A stretch of DNA of 49,684 nt, taken from contig SHUQ01000005.1 of NCBI GenBank assembly GCA_009694585.1, forward strand, positions 1 to 49,684. The letters are read 5' to 3'. Of the stretch, positions 15,906 to 24,208 are shown one piece after another. A program made the position numbers and the translations under genes. The number at the start of each line of letters is the position of its first letter. Position 1 is the first letter of the stretch. The DNA is from Candidatus Nanopelagicales bacterium. Lineage in GTDB: Bacteria; Actinomycetota; Actinomycetes; S36-B12. A model generated the notes under the pieces. The model made no database searches, was not told where the DNA came from, and worked only from the letters and a program-made list of their open reading frames with translations.

Positions 15906-17266
15906 TTAAGTTTCGGGATCATGAAAGCTTCTGGTGTGCGCACATCGCGAGCCTTCGGTTTGGTTGCTGGATAGCCGATTGCAATTGCGCCAAGGGGTTG
16001 GTAGCTGGCCGGTAACTGCAGCACTGCATTGACTACATCCGCGCAGAACATGGTTGAGGAAATCCACGCTGATCCGACATCCTCGGCGGCCAAGGTGATC
16101 ATCAGGTTCTGAACAGCAGCACCACCAGCGACCATGAACATATCGCGTTCAGCGCTCGTGCGCACCTCATCGGGGTATTGGTGCGCGCCTGCACCTAGAT
16201 CGATAAAGGCAAGCACCAGAACCGGCGCGCTATACAAGATATCGCCTCGCGCTATTCGCTTGCTGATCGAATCCTCAGCAACTGAATCGGTGCTTTGCAA
16301 ATCGGCGATCCAGCGCTCGCGCAGCGCGGTCAGCAGGGTTTGGCGGATCGGCTCATTGCGAAGTGCAAGGAAGCGCCACGGAGTGGTGTGGTGTGGAGCG
16401 GGCGCGGTAATGGCGGCGGCGATGGCGCGGGCTATTAAGTCTTCAGGAATTGGCGTGTCACTGAAATCACGTACGGTGCGCCGGTTCATGGCCGCGGTGG
16501 CCCGCCCTTGCTGAATGGCTTCTGCGGTACCAAGGGGGAATAAGTCCTCATCCAAAGGGCGAACGATGACACTGGCTCCGGGCCCGAATTCAGTCGTTAC
16601 ATAGTCACCCATCCCGCGGACAACGGCGACCGGGCTGCCATCGATCTTGCCTTTAACGAGGTCGGCCGCGGCAGCGATTTCGTCGGCGATCGCGATATTG
16701 GTTAATTCCAAAGTGTGGCCGAACCCATCGATACGCCCGGTGTGATCATCCAGCACAGTGATGCCAGCCGCGCCAATCGCGACATCGGTAACACCAAGTC
16801 GCCAAGGCCGTCCCATGGTGTCGGTGATGATCACTCCTAGGCGCCTGCCGGTCGTGTCTCGAAGTTGAGTTAGGAGCTCACGAGCCGATGCATCCGGATC
16901 AATTGGTAGTAGTACCACTTGGCCTTTTTCAACATTGCTGGCATCAACGCCCGCTGCTGCCATTACCAGCCCATGTTGGGTTTGCACAATCTTGGTGGTA
17001 CCGCGGGGGGTAACTTTCGTTGCGACAATCCTTACCGTTTCACTGTCAATGGCAGCATCGCGAGACTGGGCAATGATGATGCGTCCTTCGGCTTTAGCGA
17101 CGATTTTGCTGGTCACAACGACGATGTCACCATCTGAAAATCCGGTGGATCCGTCAGGCCAGGAGATTTCGGTTGCGTTTATAAGCGCTGCGAGATCATG
17201 GCCCGGTGCGACCGGCCCAATCCCCAAAACGGTGGTGATTTGCAGTTCTGGTTTCGACTTTCCCAT
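15902..17266 (-). CDS. fbiB: Bifunctional coenzyme F420:L-glutamate ligase / FMN reductase-like (FbiB)
   Basis: Residues about 1-245 are the CofE-type ligase, which adds L-glutamates to F420-0 using GTP: ITTVLGIGPVAPGHDL, GDIVVVTSKIVAKAEGR, VIITDTMGRPWRLGVTDVAI and GKIDGSPVAVVRGMGDY are characteristic. The rest is a nitroreductase-like flavin domain (RRTVRDFSDTPIPEDL, APAPHHTTPWRF, and a C-terminal GAIAIGYPA), which in mycobacteria reduces dehydro-F420-0. The 454-residue length matches actinobacterial FbiB. ATG at 17266 was chosen because it follows the fbiA stop by one base (TGACATG); the longer frame to 17320 would run into fbiA without homology. It is coupled to fbiA. The fbiC and fbiD genes needed for F420 are not in this window. 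Confidence 0.95.
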   Translation of the reverse strand: MGKSKPELQITTVLGIGPVAPGHDLAALINATEISWPDGSTGFSDGDIVVVTSKIVAKAEGRIIIAQSRDAAIDSETVRIVATKVTPRGTTKIVQTQHGLVMAAAGVDASNVEKGQVVLLPIDPDASARELLTQLRDTTGRRLGVIITDTMGRPWRLGVTDVAIGAAGITVLDDHTGRIDGFGHTLELTNIAIADEIAAAADLVKGKIDGSPVAVVRGMGDYVTTEFGPGASVIVRPLDEDLFPLGTAEAIQQGRATAAMNRRTVRDFSDTPIPEDLIARAIAAAITAPAPHHTTPWRFLALRNEPIRQTLLTALRERWIADLQSTDSVAEDSISKRIARGDILYSAPVLVLAFIDLGAGAHQYPDEVRTSAERDMFMVAGGAAVQNLMITLAAEDVGSAWISSTMFCADVVNAVLQLPASYQPLGAIAIGYPATKPKARDVRTPEAFMIPKLN

Positions 17267-17267
17267 G

Positions 17268-18284
17268 TCAGGAGTTAACCGCCTGCATGCATTCGGCAGC
17301 CATCTGGGCGGTCGCGGCAACGTCGGTCATAAGTAGTGGGACTGCCCGGCATGAAATACCTAGGGCGGAAACTTGATCAACAACATCAGCATCAAGTTCA
17401 TCCACTAGCCACGCGTCAATTAAGCCACCTTCGCTGCGTGCACCGTAATGTGCTGCGACTGCCGCCGCGGAAGTCTCGACGCCGATTGCCTGTAAGCAAG
17501 AGTCCGCCATACCGCGAACAGGGGCTCCACCTACGATGGGGGAGACTCCAATGACTGGCGCTGGGGCCGAACGGATTGCTGCTGCGATGCCCGAAACCGC
17601 CAAAATAGTGCCAATTGAAACCACCGGATTACTGGGTGGGAAAATTATCAAGTCTGCATTTTCGATCGCATCGATCACTCCAGGGGCTGGCTTGGCGGTA
17701 TCAATACCGATGATCGCGAATGAATGCGCGGGTAGCGCGGCACGGTATTTTATCCACCATTCTTGGAAGTGAATCGCGATTTGCATCGGGCGACCGCTTT
17801 CGTCCTTAGCTCCGCTTGGATCATCGACGATGACGTGGGTTTCGGCGCGGTCATCACTCATCGGTAGCAAAGCTACGCCGGGCTTCCAGCGCGCGCATAG
17901 CGCCTTGGTTACTTCGGACAATGAATAGCCGGCAGCAAGTGATGCCGTGCGAACGAGGTGGGTGGCAATGTCCTTGTCACCAAGGCCAAACCAGCTCGGT
18001 TCGACACCATAGCTCGCAAGTTCGGCTTTTGCTGTGAAAGTTTCACCCTCGCGTCCCCAACCGCGTTCTGCGCTGATGCCCCCGCCGAGGGTGTACATGA
18101 CGGTGTCGAGGTCTGGGCACACGCGCAGGCCATGGACCCAAATATCGTCACCGGTGTTTCCAATAACGGTCACTTCGGCGGTGGTGCCGCCGGACCCATC
18201 TGGGTGCGTGGTTGCTAGCTGGGTTAGTAGCCCCCGGATAAACCTTGAGCCGCCAATACCTCCGGCCAGTGCCGTAATGCGCAT
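17268..18284 (-). CDS. fbiA: 2-phospho-L-lactate / phosphoenolpyruvate transferase (FbiA/CofD)
   Basis: A 338-residue enzyme that joins the lactyl/enolpyruvyl phosphate moiety to the deazaflavin Fo to give (dehydro-)F420-0. It begins with the family signature MRITALAGGIGGSRFIRGLL. VTVIGNTGDDIWVHGLRVCPD and LDTVMYTLGG are the conserved Fo/metal-binding blocks, and LIIFPPSNPVVSIGTIL and PIVGGAPVRGMAD the phosphate-binding part. The ATG is preceded by AAAGGATG at good spacing. It is the first gene of an fbiA-fbiB operon and is divergent from whiB2, the same order as Rv3260c-Rv3262. F420 then serves low-potential hydride-transfer enzymes encoded elsewhere. Confidence 0.95.
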   Translation of the reverse strand: MRITALAGGIGGSRFIRGLLTQLATTHPDGSGGTTAEVTVIGNTGDDIWVHGLRVCPDLDTVMYTLGGGISAERGWGREGETFTAKAELASYGVEPSWFGLGDKDIATHLVRTASLAAGYSLSEVTKALCARWKPGVALLPMSDDRAETHVIVDDPSGAKDESGRPMQIAIHFQEWWIKYRAALPAHSFAIIGIDTAKPAPGVIDAIENADLIIFPPSNPVVSIGTILAVSGIAAAIRSAPAPVIGVSPIVGGAPVRGMADSCLQAIGVETSAAAVAAHYGARSEGGLIDAWLVDELDADVVDQVSALGISCRAVPLLMTDVAATAQMAAECMQAVNS

Positions 18285-18416
18285 GTAAGCATCCTTTCAG
18301 GCGCAACTGGTAGGTAGTACAACTGGCACGGTGCTGGCCAGTCACGTCCCCGGGCGAGGGGCAAATAGCGGTATTTTCGAAGAAATTGGTCCTTTTGGCC
18401 GAATTTTGGTATTTTA

Positions 18417-18432
18417 CCGACCGATATGTCGG
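18417..18432. promoter_or_regulatory. Inverted repeat CCGAC-N6-GTCGG between fbiA and whiB2
   Basis: Perfect 5-bp arms flank CGATAT in the 255-base divergent region. It lies just upstream of the whiB2 -35 element, so it is placed to bind a dimeric regulator of whiB2, fbiA or both. No binding protein can be named. Confidence 0.4.
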
Positions 18433-18435
18433 AAT

Positions 18436-18472
18436 TTGACTTGACTTATGTAAATGACACCAGTGTAATACT
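18436..18472 (+). promoter_or_regulatory. whiB2 promoter
   Basis: Two overlapping TTGACT -35 candidates (18436-18441 and 18441-18446) precede TGTAATACT (18464-18472), which gives a TAATAC or TGTAAT -10 with 17-19 bases between elements. A short inverted repeat TCACC-N7-GGTGA (18478-18494) lies at the expected transcript start. The leader would be about 60 bases. Confidence 0.55.
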
Positions 18473-18539
18473 CCTCATCACCTGCAATCGGTGACGCAGA
18501 AAAGGAAACGCAACTAAGCAAGTCGAGGAGGTCCTTCGC

Positions 18540-18797
18540 GTGACTGACATGGTGTTAGTGCCACTGTCTGACGCAGAAGAGTTGGCGTGGCAAGGTCACG
18601 CGCTGTGCGCGCAGACCGACCCGGAGGCTTTTTTCCCGGAAAAGGGCGGCAGCACTCGCGAGGCCAAGAAAGTCTGCCTTTCATGTGAGGTGCGGGTTGA
18701 GTGCTTGGAGTATGCCCTCTCCCAAGACGAGCGTTTTGGCATCTGGGGCGGGCTCTCGGAGCGGGAGCGCCGGCGCTTAAAGAAGCGGACCGTCTAG
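18540..18797 (+). CDS. whiB2: WhiB-family iron-sulfur transcription factor (WhiB2/WhmD type)
   Basis: An 85-residue [4Fe-4S] regulator. The four cluster cysteines are C23, C46, C49 and C55 (C-X22-C-X2-C-X5-C). GIWGG (68-72) is the turn required for sigma-factor contact, and a basic tail ERRRLKKR follows for DNA binding. CAQTDPEAFFPEKGGSTRE is close to WhiB2/WhmD. The GTG start has a strong GAGGAGG eight bases upstream. WhiB2 proteins control septation and cell division in mycobacteria, and in Streptomyces the orthologue WhiB acts with WhiA at sporulation septation; the role here is inferred. It is divergent from fbiA, a position conserved in M. tuberculosis (Rv3260c). Confidence 0.93.
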   Translation: MTDMVLVPLSDAEELAWQGHALCAQTDPEAFFPEKGGSTREAKKVCLSCEVRVECLEYALSQDERFGIWGGLSERERRRLKKRTV

Positions 18798-18840
18798 CCG
18801 CTTGGCGATTTGCGGGAATTAGCACAAATCTGCAGCCGGT

Positions 18841-18846
18841 TACAGT
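18841..18846 (+). promoter_or_regulatory. -10 hexamer TACAGT for a leaderless transcript
   Basis: TACAGT is followed by GGTTAG and then GTG at 18853. No ribosome binding site is available for this start. Confidence 0.55.
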
Positions 18847-18852
18847 GGTTAG

Positions 18853-21800
18853 GTGGCGGGCCCGATGGAAGATGACCAGCTAGCTGTTGAAGTCCCCAGC
18901 GATGAGTTGACCACCGAGTGGTTCAGTCGGGAAGACGAATTCGAAATTACAGCCGCACCCCTTATGCTTCGTCGGTACCACCATGTCACCGCTGTACTTG
19001 TTAGCCACGACGGCGCTGTCTGGCTGCCAGCAGCGCTCACCACCTTGGCCGGCCAGACCCGACCTCCAGATGCCGTTGTTGGTGTCGACACGGGGTCTAC
19101 CGATGGCAGTTTGGGTCAACTCAGATCCGCATTTGGCGCTGATCGGGTTGTGGCAGGTGACTCAAACCTGGGCTTTGGTGATGCGGTACGTGCCGGTGTC
19201 GCGCAGGTTGGTCGGGTGCAGGTGGCCCCAAGTGCAGATCCGGTCGAGGAACTTGTTGAATGGCTCTGGTTGTTGCATGATGACAGTGCCGCGGATCCCG
19301 CCTGTTTGGAAGCTTTGCTAAATACCGCCGATGACTTTCCGAGCGCTTCAATCCTGGGTCCAAAAATCCTTGGCTGGCACGACCGCCGACTGTTACTCGA
19401 AGTTGGCGTCAGCATCACAAGTTCAGGTCGCCGCTACACCGGCCTAGAGCGCCGCGAGCATGATCAAGGCCAGCACGACGGTGTGCGTGATGTGCTGGCC
19501 GTCAGTTCGGCTGGCATGTTGGTGCGACGCGAGGTTTGGCAGCATCTCGATGGCTTTGATCGCGCGTTGCCGCTATTTCGAGACGATGTTGATTTTTGCT
19601 GGCGTGCGCACCTAGCTGGTGAGCGGGTGCTAATTGCGACCGATGCCGTGCTGCACCATCGTGAAGCTGCTGCGCACGGGCGCCGCGCTGATGACTCGGC
19701 TCCGCGCCCACACCGCATTGATCGTGAAGCCTCAGTTCACGTTTTGCTCGCGCATACCTCCGCGGTGGCCGGGCCGTTCCTCGCATTGCGCTTACTGATC
19801 GTCAGTGCGGTGCGCTCAATCGCGTATCTGCTCGGCAAAGATTTTGATGCCGCTCGTGATGAAGTCGGCGCGGTTCTTGATGTCGCTTTACATCCGGCCC
19901 GGCTCCACGCCTCTAGGCGGCTAAGTTCCAAAACAGCGTCCGAGCCCTATTCGGTTATTCGATCACTACGACCAAGTATTTGGGCACAAGCTCGCCAAGG
20001 CCTTGAGCTCGTGGCCGGTATTGCAACCACCAGTAGTACCACTTTGAGTGCTTCGGTTAGTGCGATCGATTCGGGTCCGATTGATGATGATTCAGCCTAT
20101 TTGGATTCAGTAGGCCCCGGCTGGATCCGACGGGCGTTGGTTAGGCCAAGTGTCTTTTTCATCTCGGTGCTGACACTCTTCGCGCTGATTGCGATGCGCA
20201 CTTTGTGGTGGGGCGACGGGGTACTTCAAGGAGGTGCGCTCTTACCGAGTTTGCCGGGGGCTAGTGATCTTTGGGGTTCCTACAGCGAGGCTTGGCACAA
20301 TATTGGCCCCGGGTCCGCAGTCCCGGCGGCTCCGTATCTGATGTTGATATTCGGGCTCGCGTTTTTACTGCTAGGCAAAGCGCAACTGGCTGTCACGGTG
20401 ATCGTGGTTCTCGGGGTGCCACTTGCTGCCTGGAGTATGTATTTCGCGACGCGTGGTCTGGTGTCTGGTCGGGCGGTTCGCATCTGGGCGGGTGCGGCGT
20501 ACGCGTTAATACCGGCGGTGACGGGCGCGCTGTCAAGCGGCCGCATTGGCACCGTAATGGCTGCGATTTTGTTGCCATTTGTGGCCCGGTCCTTTGTTCG
20601 TATTGTTGGCAGGCGCGGTACCTTCCGGCGCGCTGCAGGTACCGCCTTGCTGCTGGCGGCATTGGCAGCGGTGCTGCCGTTTACTTGGCTCCTCGCATTT
20701 GCCCAAGCCGTTGCATTTAGCGTGCTTCTCATTGCCCGCAAGGGCGAAAGTGCATGGCCGGTAATTCGCCGATTGACACTTGCCGTGTTCGCGCCGATTG
20801 CGTTGCTGCTCCCTTGGTCCATTGGGCTGTTCACACATCCGGCCAAATTCCTTCTGCAGCCCGGTATTGAAAGTGTCTCTATTAGCGACCCAACTGTGAA
20901 TTCCATTGACGTTTTTTTGCTACACCCCGGTGGCGCTGGCATGACACCCCTTTGGGTTACGTTCGGGATTCTCGTCGCGGGGTTCGCCGCGCTGCTTCGC
21001 CGAAATCGAGTCGCCTACATCTTGGCATGCTGGGTACTCGCTGGGGGTGCGTTACTCATCGGGGTGCTTCAGACGGTTATCTCGGTGACCCCGATTGATT
21101 CAGTCACGGCCATTCGTACCTGGCCAGGTGGTGCAACATTGGTATTCAGCGCGGCATTGATCCTGGCTGCGAGTATTGCAACCGATGGACTTCGTGAGCG
21201 GATGGTTGGGGTCAGTTTTAATATCGATCAACCCTTCATCGTCTTTGCCGTCGTGGTCGCGGTCTTTGCTCCGGTGCTCTCGGCGGGCTACTGGTTCTCG
21301 GCTGCTGCTGGTCAGTTGCACAAGGCGCCACTTGCCGCGGTGCCGGCATTTGTCGAAGCCGACGCCCTTGGCGGGCAGGCGCCGCGAACTTTGGTGTTAG
21401 GCCAAGATCGTGATGGCGCGGTGCAATACACCCTCGTTAACGGTGCAGGGCCGACGCTTGGCTCGGCAGACGCTGGCCCTCCGGGTGCGGTCTGGGCGGC
21501 CTTCGACCCGTTGGTCGCCGGCCTAGCATCGGGCCGCGGGGGTGATGAGGTTGCCGGGCTTGCCGGCTACGGGGTGCGCTATGTGCTCTTGGCGGCCGGC
21601 ACCTCAAAAGCGTTAATCCCAACTTTGGATAGTGAGCCTGGGCTACGGCGCCTATCAAGTGCCAGTGGTGAAGTCCTTTGGCGTATTGCGGGAGTAACTT
21701 CGCGGGCACGGTTAGCCGATGGTGCGACGCAATCGGCATTGGATGTCGTGGTCGCGCCAGTTGGTGCTGCTTGGGTTGGCATCGATCCGTATTTAGACCA

Positions 21801-22191
21801 GTTGATTCCTGCCGGGCCGGTGGATCGTGAACTTGTTGTTGGGGCAGTAGCGGAGCCCGGTTGGCAGGCAACCGTAATTGGGCCTGATGGCACGGTGCAG
21901 CAAGTTCTCGCGGCGAAGGTACCAACCGGTCAACTTTCTTGGTCGCAGGGTTTCAGCGCTCCTGCAAGTAGTAGCCGGGTGGTAATTTCCTTCGATCAAG
22001 GCCAGCGGACACGTTGGCTCTGGTTGCAGTTAATAGTCTTATTCGTGCTGGTGGTGCTTGCACTGCCATCGCGTCAACGCCGTGACCCAGACCCAGATGA
22101 TGATATCGGCGAAGATTCAGGCATTGCTCCTGAACCTGCATCGGGCCAGCAGGCTAGAGCGGTAACTGCATCGAATGTGGTGATCCGATGA
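18853..22191 (+). CDS. Large membrane glycosyltransferase (GT2 N-terminal domain, multi-pass C-terminal part)
   Basis: 1112 residues. After an acidic N-terminus, residues about 35-330 are a GT2 domain: HVTAVLVSHDGAVWLPAALTTL, VVGVDTGSTDGS, WLWLLHDDSAADP with the DxD-like site, and FDRALPLFRDDVDFCWRAH. Several single helices follow, then a block of roughly ten membrane segments (about 430-830), an extracellular region of about 200 residues, and a last helix before an acidic tail. This is the layout of actinobacterial whiB-linked GT2 proteins, which probably add sugars to a lipid carrier and may help present the product outside. GTG 18853 is set by the leaderless -10; ATG 18865 is the alternative. 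It overlaps the DUF5719 gene by ATGA, suggesting that the two work together at the membrane. Substrate unknown. Confidence 0.85.
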   Translation: MAGPMEDDQLAVEVPSDELTTEWFSREDEFEITAAPLMLRRYHHVTAVLVSHDGAVWLPAALTTLAGQTRPPDAVVGVDTGSTDGSLGQLRSAFGADRVVAGDSNLGFGDAVRAGVAQVGRVQVAPSADPVEELVEWLWLLHDDSAADPACLEALLNTADDFPSASILGPKILGWHDRRLLLEVGVSITSSGRRYTGLERREHDQGQHDGVRDVLAVSSAGMLVRREVWQHLDGFDRALPLFRDDVDFCWRAHLAGERVLIATDAVLHHREAAAHGRRADDSAPRPHRIDREASVHVLLAHTSAVAGPFLALRLLIVSAVRSIAYLLGKDFDAARDEVGAVLDVALHPARLHASRRLSSKTASEPYSVIRSLRPSIWAQARQGLELVAGIATTSSTTLSASVSAIDSGPIDDDSAYLDSVGPGWIRRALVRPSVFFISVLTLFALIAMRTLWWGDGVLQGGALLPSLPGASDLWGSYSEAWHNIGPGSAVPAAPYLMLIFGLAFLLLGKAQLAVTVIVVLGVPLAAWSMYFATRGLVSGRAVRIWAGAAYALIPAVTGALSSGRIGTVMAAILLPFVARSFVRIVGRRGTFRRAAGTALLLAALAAVLPFTWLLAFAQAVAFSVLLIARKGESAWPVIRRLTLAVFAPIALLLPWSIGLFTHPAKFLLQPGIESVSISDPTVNSIDVFLLHPGGAGMTPLWVTFGILVAGFAALLRRNRVAYILACWVLAGGALLIGVLQTVISVTPIDSVTAIRTWPGGATLVFSAALILAASIATDGLRERMVGVSFNIDQPFIVFAVVVAVFAPVLSAGYWFSAAAGQLHKAPLAAVPAFVEADALGGQAPRTLVLGQDRDGAVQYTLVNGAGPTLGSADAGPPGAVWAAFDPLVAGLASGRGGDEVAGLAGYGVRYVLLAAGTSKALIPTLDSEPGLRRLSSASGEVLWRIAGVTSRARLADGATQSALDVVVAPVGAAWVGIDPYLDQLIPAGPVDRELVVGAVAEPGWQATVIGPDGTVQQVLAAKVPTGQLSWSQGFSAPASSSRVVISFDQGQRTRWLWLQLIVLFVLVVLALPSRQRRDPDPDDDIGEDSGIAPEPASGQQARAVTASNVVIR

Positions 22192-23675
22192 CTAGGTTGA
22201 GCTCGGCCCGCATGCTGATGGTTGTCATTTTTATCACTGCTTTGGTAATTGCCGGTGGATGGTTTATACAACTACGCACAACGGTAACTGAGCCGGTACC
22301 ACTTGCGATCGAGCCCATCGGCTCATCGATACTAATTTGCCCCGAGCCGGGCGCAAATGCCGAACTTGGTGTTCGTGTCACGGCAGCGGTGGTACCCGGC
22401 CAACCCGGTCAGGACACCGGTTCAGGTAGCGCGCGACTAGAGACTTTGCCCGGTAAAACATCTGCTGAAGCTGTGATTGTCGGCCCAGGAGGGCAGGTGC
22501 AAATTGATGCTTTCGGCGAGAAACTGCCACCGATTAGAGCGGTGGCGGTGGGCTCGTACGCACCCGGCTTTATCGCCGACCAGTGGGGGCGTGATCCGCG
22601 TGGCACCGGTCGCGGTTTAGCGAGTACCGCATGTGCACCAGCCGCATCAGAATTCTGGTTCGTAGGTGGTGGTTCGGTAGCTGGACGGCAAACCCGGGTA
22701 GTGCTCGTTAATCCAGATGAAAACGCGGCGGTCGTTGATGTCTTGATCTACGGTACCGGCGGCTTACTCGATGCACCGGGCGGGCGCGGTTTAGTGGTTC
22801 CACCTAATTCACGCCTTGTGGTGCGTCTAGATGCACTCACCCCAGGTGAGAAGAGCACGGCATTTCATGTGATCGCCCGCACCGGGCGCATTGGTGCTGC
22901 AATCGACGATCAGCAAATGTCTGGGCTGCAATCGGTTGGTGCGGACTGGATTTCACCCGCAGCGGTGCCGGCCACCATGGTGTATGTGCCCGGTGTGCTT
23001 CCGGGTAAAGGTGCCAGAGTGCTTTCGGTAGTGGCCCCCGGAGACGAAGATGCGGTGGTCAAGATTCGCGTCATCTCGCCAATCGGCACTTTCGCCCCGG
23101 CCGAGCGCGACAGCGTCAAAGTGCCAGCCGGCACAGTTATCAGTGTTGATATGTCATCGGTTACCGGTGAGCAACCGGTAACTTTTGAGTTAACATCGGA
23201 CCAGCCGATTGTTGCGGGTATGCGGCAGTTCTTTGGCGGGAAGAACCAGCAAGACGATACGTCATTTACTTCCGGGGCGCAGCCCTTTGAAGGCCCAGCC
23301 GCGGTCAGCGGGCTCCCGGTCAGAACTGCCACCGATGTGCGTTTGGCGATTACGGCACCAGTTGGAGCGGTGAGTGTTGACATCGTCTTATTGCCTTATC
23401 GCGGCCGCAAGGAGGTGGCCGTGGTCACTGCACCGCTTCGCGTCAATGTTCCTGCCGGTGAAGTAAAATTCATCCTGCTCAGGCCACCTGCCGGGATTGA
23501 TTGGTTCACCGCGGTGGTGACACCCACGGGTGACTCGGGCCCAATCTTGCTGGCCCACCGGGTGCGGGAGCGTTCGCGTTATGGTGATTTGATCACCGGT
23601 TATCCGTGGGCGCCGCTTCGCACCGAGGTCACGGTACCGGCCGCCGAACAGGACTCAGGCGTCACGGTGCGCTGA
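22188..23675 (+). CDS. DUF5719 family secreted/membrane-anchored protein
   Basis: 495 residues with one N-terminal helix (about 9-28) and a long extracellular part rich in beta strands, containing short repeated segments such as RVVLVNPDENAAVVDVLIYG and VVKIRVISPIGTFAP, which look like repeated beta-sandwich modules. No catalytic motif is visible. It corresponds to the DUF5719 protein that follows the large GT2 gene near whiB in actinobacteria. The ATGA overlap with that gene indicates translational coupling and a shared role in envelope assembly. Function unknown. Confidence 0.75.
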   Translation: MTRLSSARMLMVVIFITALVIAGGWFIQLRTTVTEPVPLAIEPIGSSILICPEPGANAELGVRVTAAVVPGQPGQDTGSGSARLETLPGKTSAEAVIVGPGGQVQIDAFGEKLPPIRAVAVGSYAPGFIADQWGRDPRGTGRGLASTACAPAASEFWFVGGGSVAGRQTRVVLVNPDENAAVVDVLIYGTGGLLDAPGGRGLVVPPNSRLVVRLDALTPGEKSTAFHVIARTGRIGAAIDDQQMSGLQSVGADWISPAAVPATMVYVPGVLPGKGARVLSVVAPGDEDAVVKIRVISPIGTFAPAERDSVKVPAGTVISVDMSSVTGEQPVTFELTSDQPIVAGMRQFFGGKNQQDDTSFTSGAQPFEGPAAVSGLPVRTATDVRLAITAPVGAVSVDIVLLPYRGRKEVAVVTAPLRVNVPAGEVKFILLRPPAGIDWFTAVVTPTGDSGPILLAHRVRERSRYGDLITGYPWAPLRTEVTVPAAEQDSGVTVR

Positions 23676-23738
23676 GCACTTATTGGTTTGTGCCCTTCTG
23701 GTTCGGCGCGCCGCGCGAAAACGGGGTGCGGACCGGGC

Positions 23739-23744
23739 TACGTT
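23739..23744 (+). promoter_or_regulatory. -10 hexamer TACGTT for a leaderless transcript
   Basis: TACGTT is followed by GCCGTC and then GTG at 23751. That GTG is also the start expected from homology to DUF3499 proteins. Confidence 0.6.
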
Positions 23745-23750
23745 GCCGTC

Positions 23751-24167
23751 GTGGGTCGTCGTAGATGTTCCAAGCCGTCATGTAATGGTGCGGCGGCTTC
23801 GACCCTTACCTATGTCTATGCCGACTCAACGGCGGTGCTCGGCCCGCTGGCGACATACGCGGAGCCGCATTGCTATGACCTTTGCCAGATGCATAGTGAG
23901 CGCATGACGGCACCTATTGGCTGGGAGATCGTCAGGATCACTCCTGACCTTGATGCCCTGAAACCAACAAGTGATGATCTTGAGGCGTTGGCGAATGCGG
24001 TCCGTGAAGCGGCACGGCCCAGGTATCAACCAGATGCAGAGCTGGCACCGCTGCCTACCGGGTCGGTTGAAGTCGCCCGTCGTGGGCACCTGCGGATGTT
24101 GACCAGTGTTGACTTGCCAAAGGTGCAATACGATCAACTCTTTGATGAGGATTTTGAACCGCGGTAG
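23751..24167 (+). CDS. DUF3499 family protein (zinc-ribbon-like)
   Basis: 138 residues. The N-terminus reads MGRRRCSKPSC, followed by STLTYVYADSTAVLGPLATY and EPHCYDLCQMHSERMTAP, diagnostic for DUF3499. C6, C11, C45 and H48 are placed to bind a metal, with H40 as an alternative ligand. The family is restricted to actinobacteria, sits beside the phosphomannomutase gene and has no known function. The frame extends upstream to 23688, but that extension is low-complexity and lacks homology; GTG 23751 is chosen from the family N-terminus and the leaderless -10. Confidence 0.85.
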   Translation: MGRRRCSKPSCNGAAASTLTYVYADSTAVLGPLATYAEPHCYDLCQMHSERMTAPIGWEIVRITPDLDALKPTSDDLEALANAVREAARPRYQPDAELAPLPTGSVEVARRGHLRMLTSVDLPKVQYDQLFDEDFEPR

Positions 24168-24196
24168 CAGCGATGTGGCTAAGGGTTGCACTTAGA

Positions 24197-24202
24197 TAGC
24201 CT
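24197..24202 (+). promoter_or_regulatory. -10 hexamer TAGCCT for a leaderless transcript
   Basis: TAGCCT is followed by GAGCAC and then ATG at 24209. The spacer contains only a GAG triplet, not a usable ribosome binding site. Confidence 0.6.
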
Positions 24203-24208
24203 GAGCAC

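Noticed and set aside
20271-20720. 149-codon plus-strand frame inside the large GT2 gene
   Set aside because: It is a shadow frame over membrane segments of the 1112-residue protein, with no recognisable domain and no start signal.
21437-21925. 162-codon minus-strand frame opposite the large GT2 gene
   Set aside because: Pro/Arg/His-rich composition typical of antisense frames in GC-rich genes.
23683-23907. Separate 74-codon gene before DUF3499
   Set aside because: It overlaps DUF3499 in another frame, has low-complexity Arg-rich sequence and no homology.
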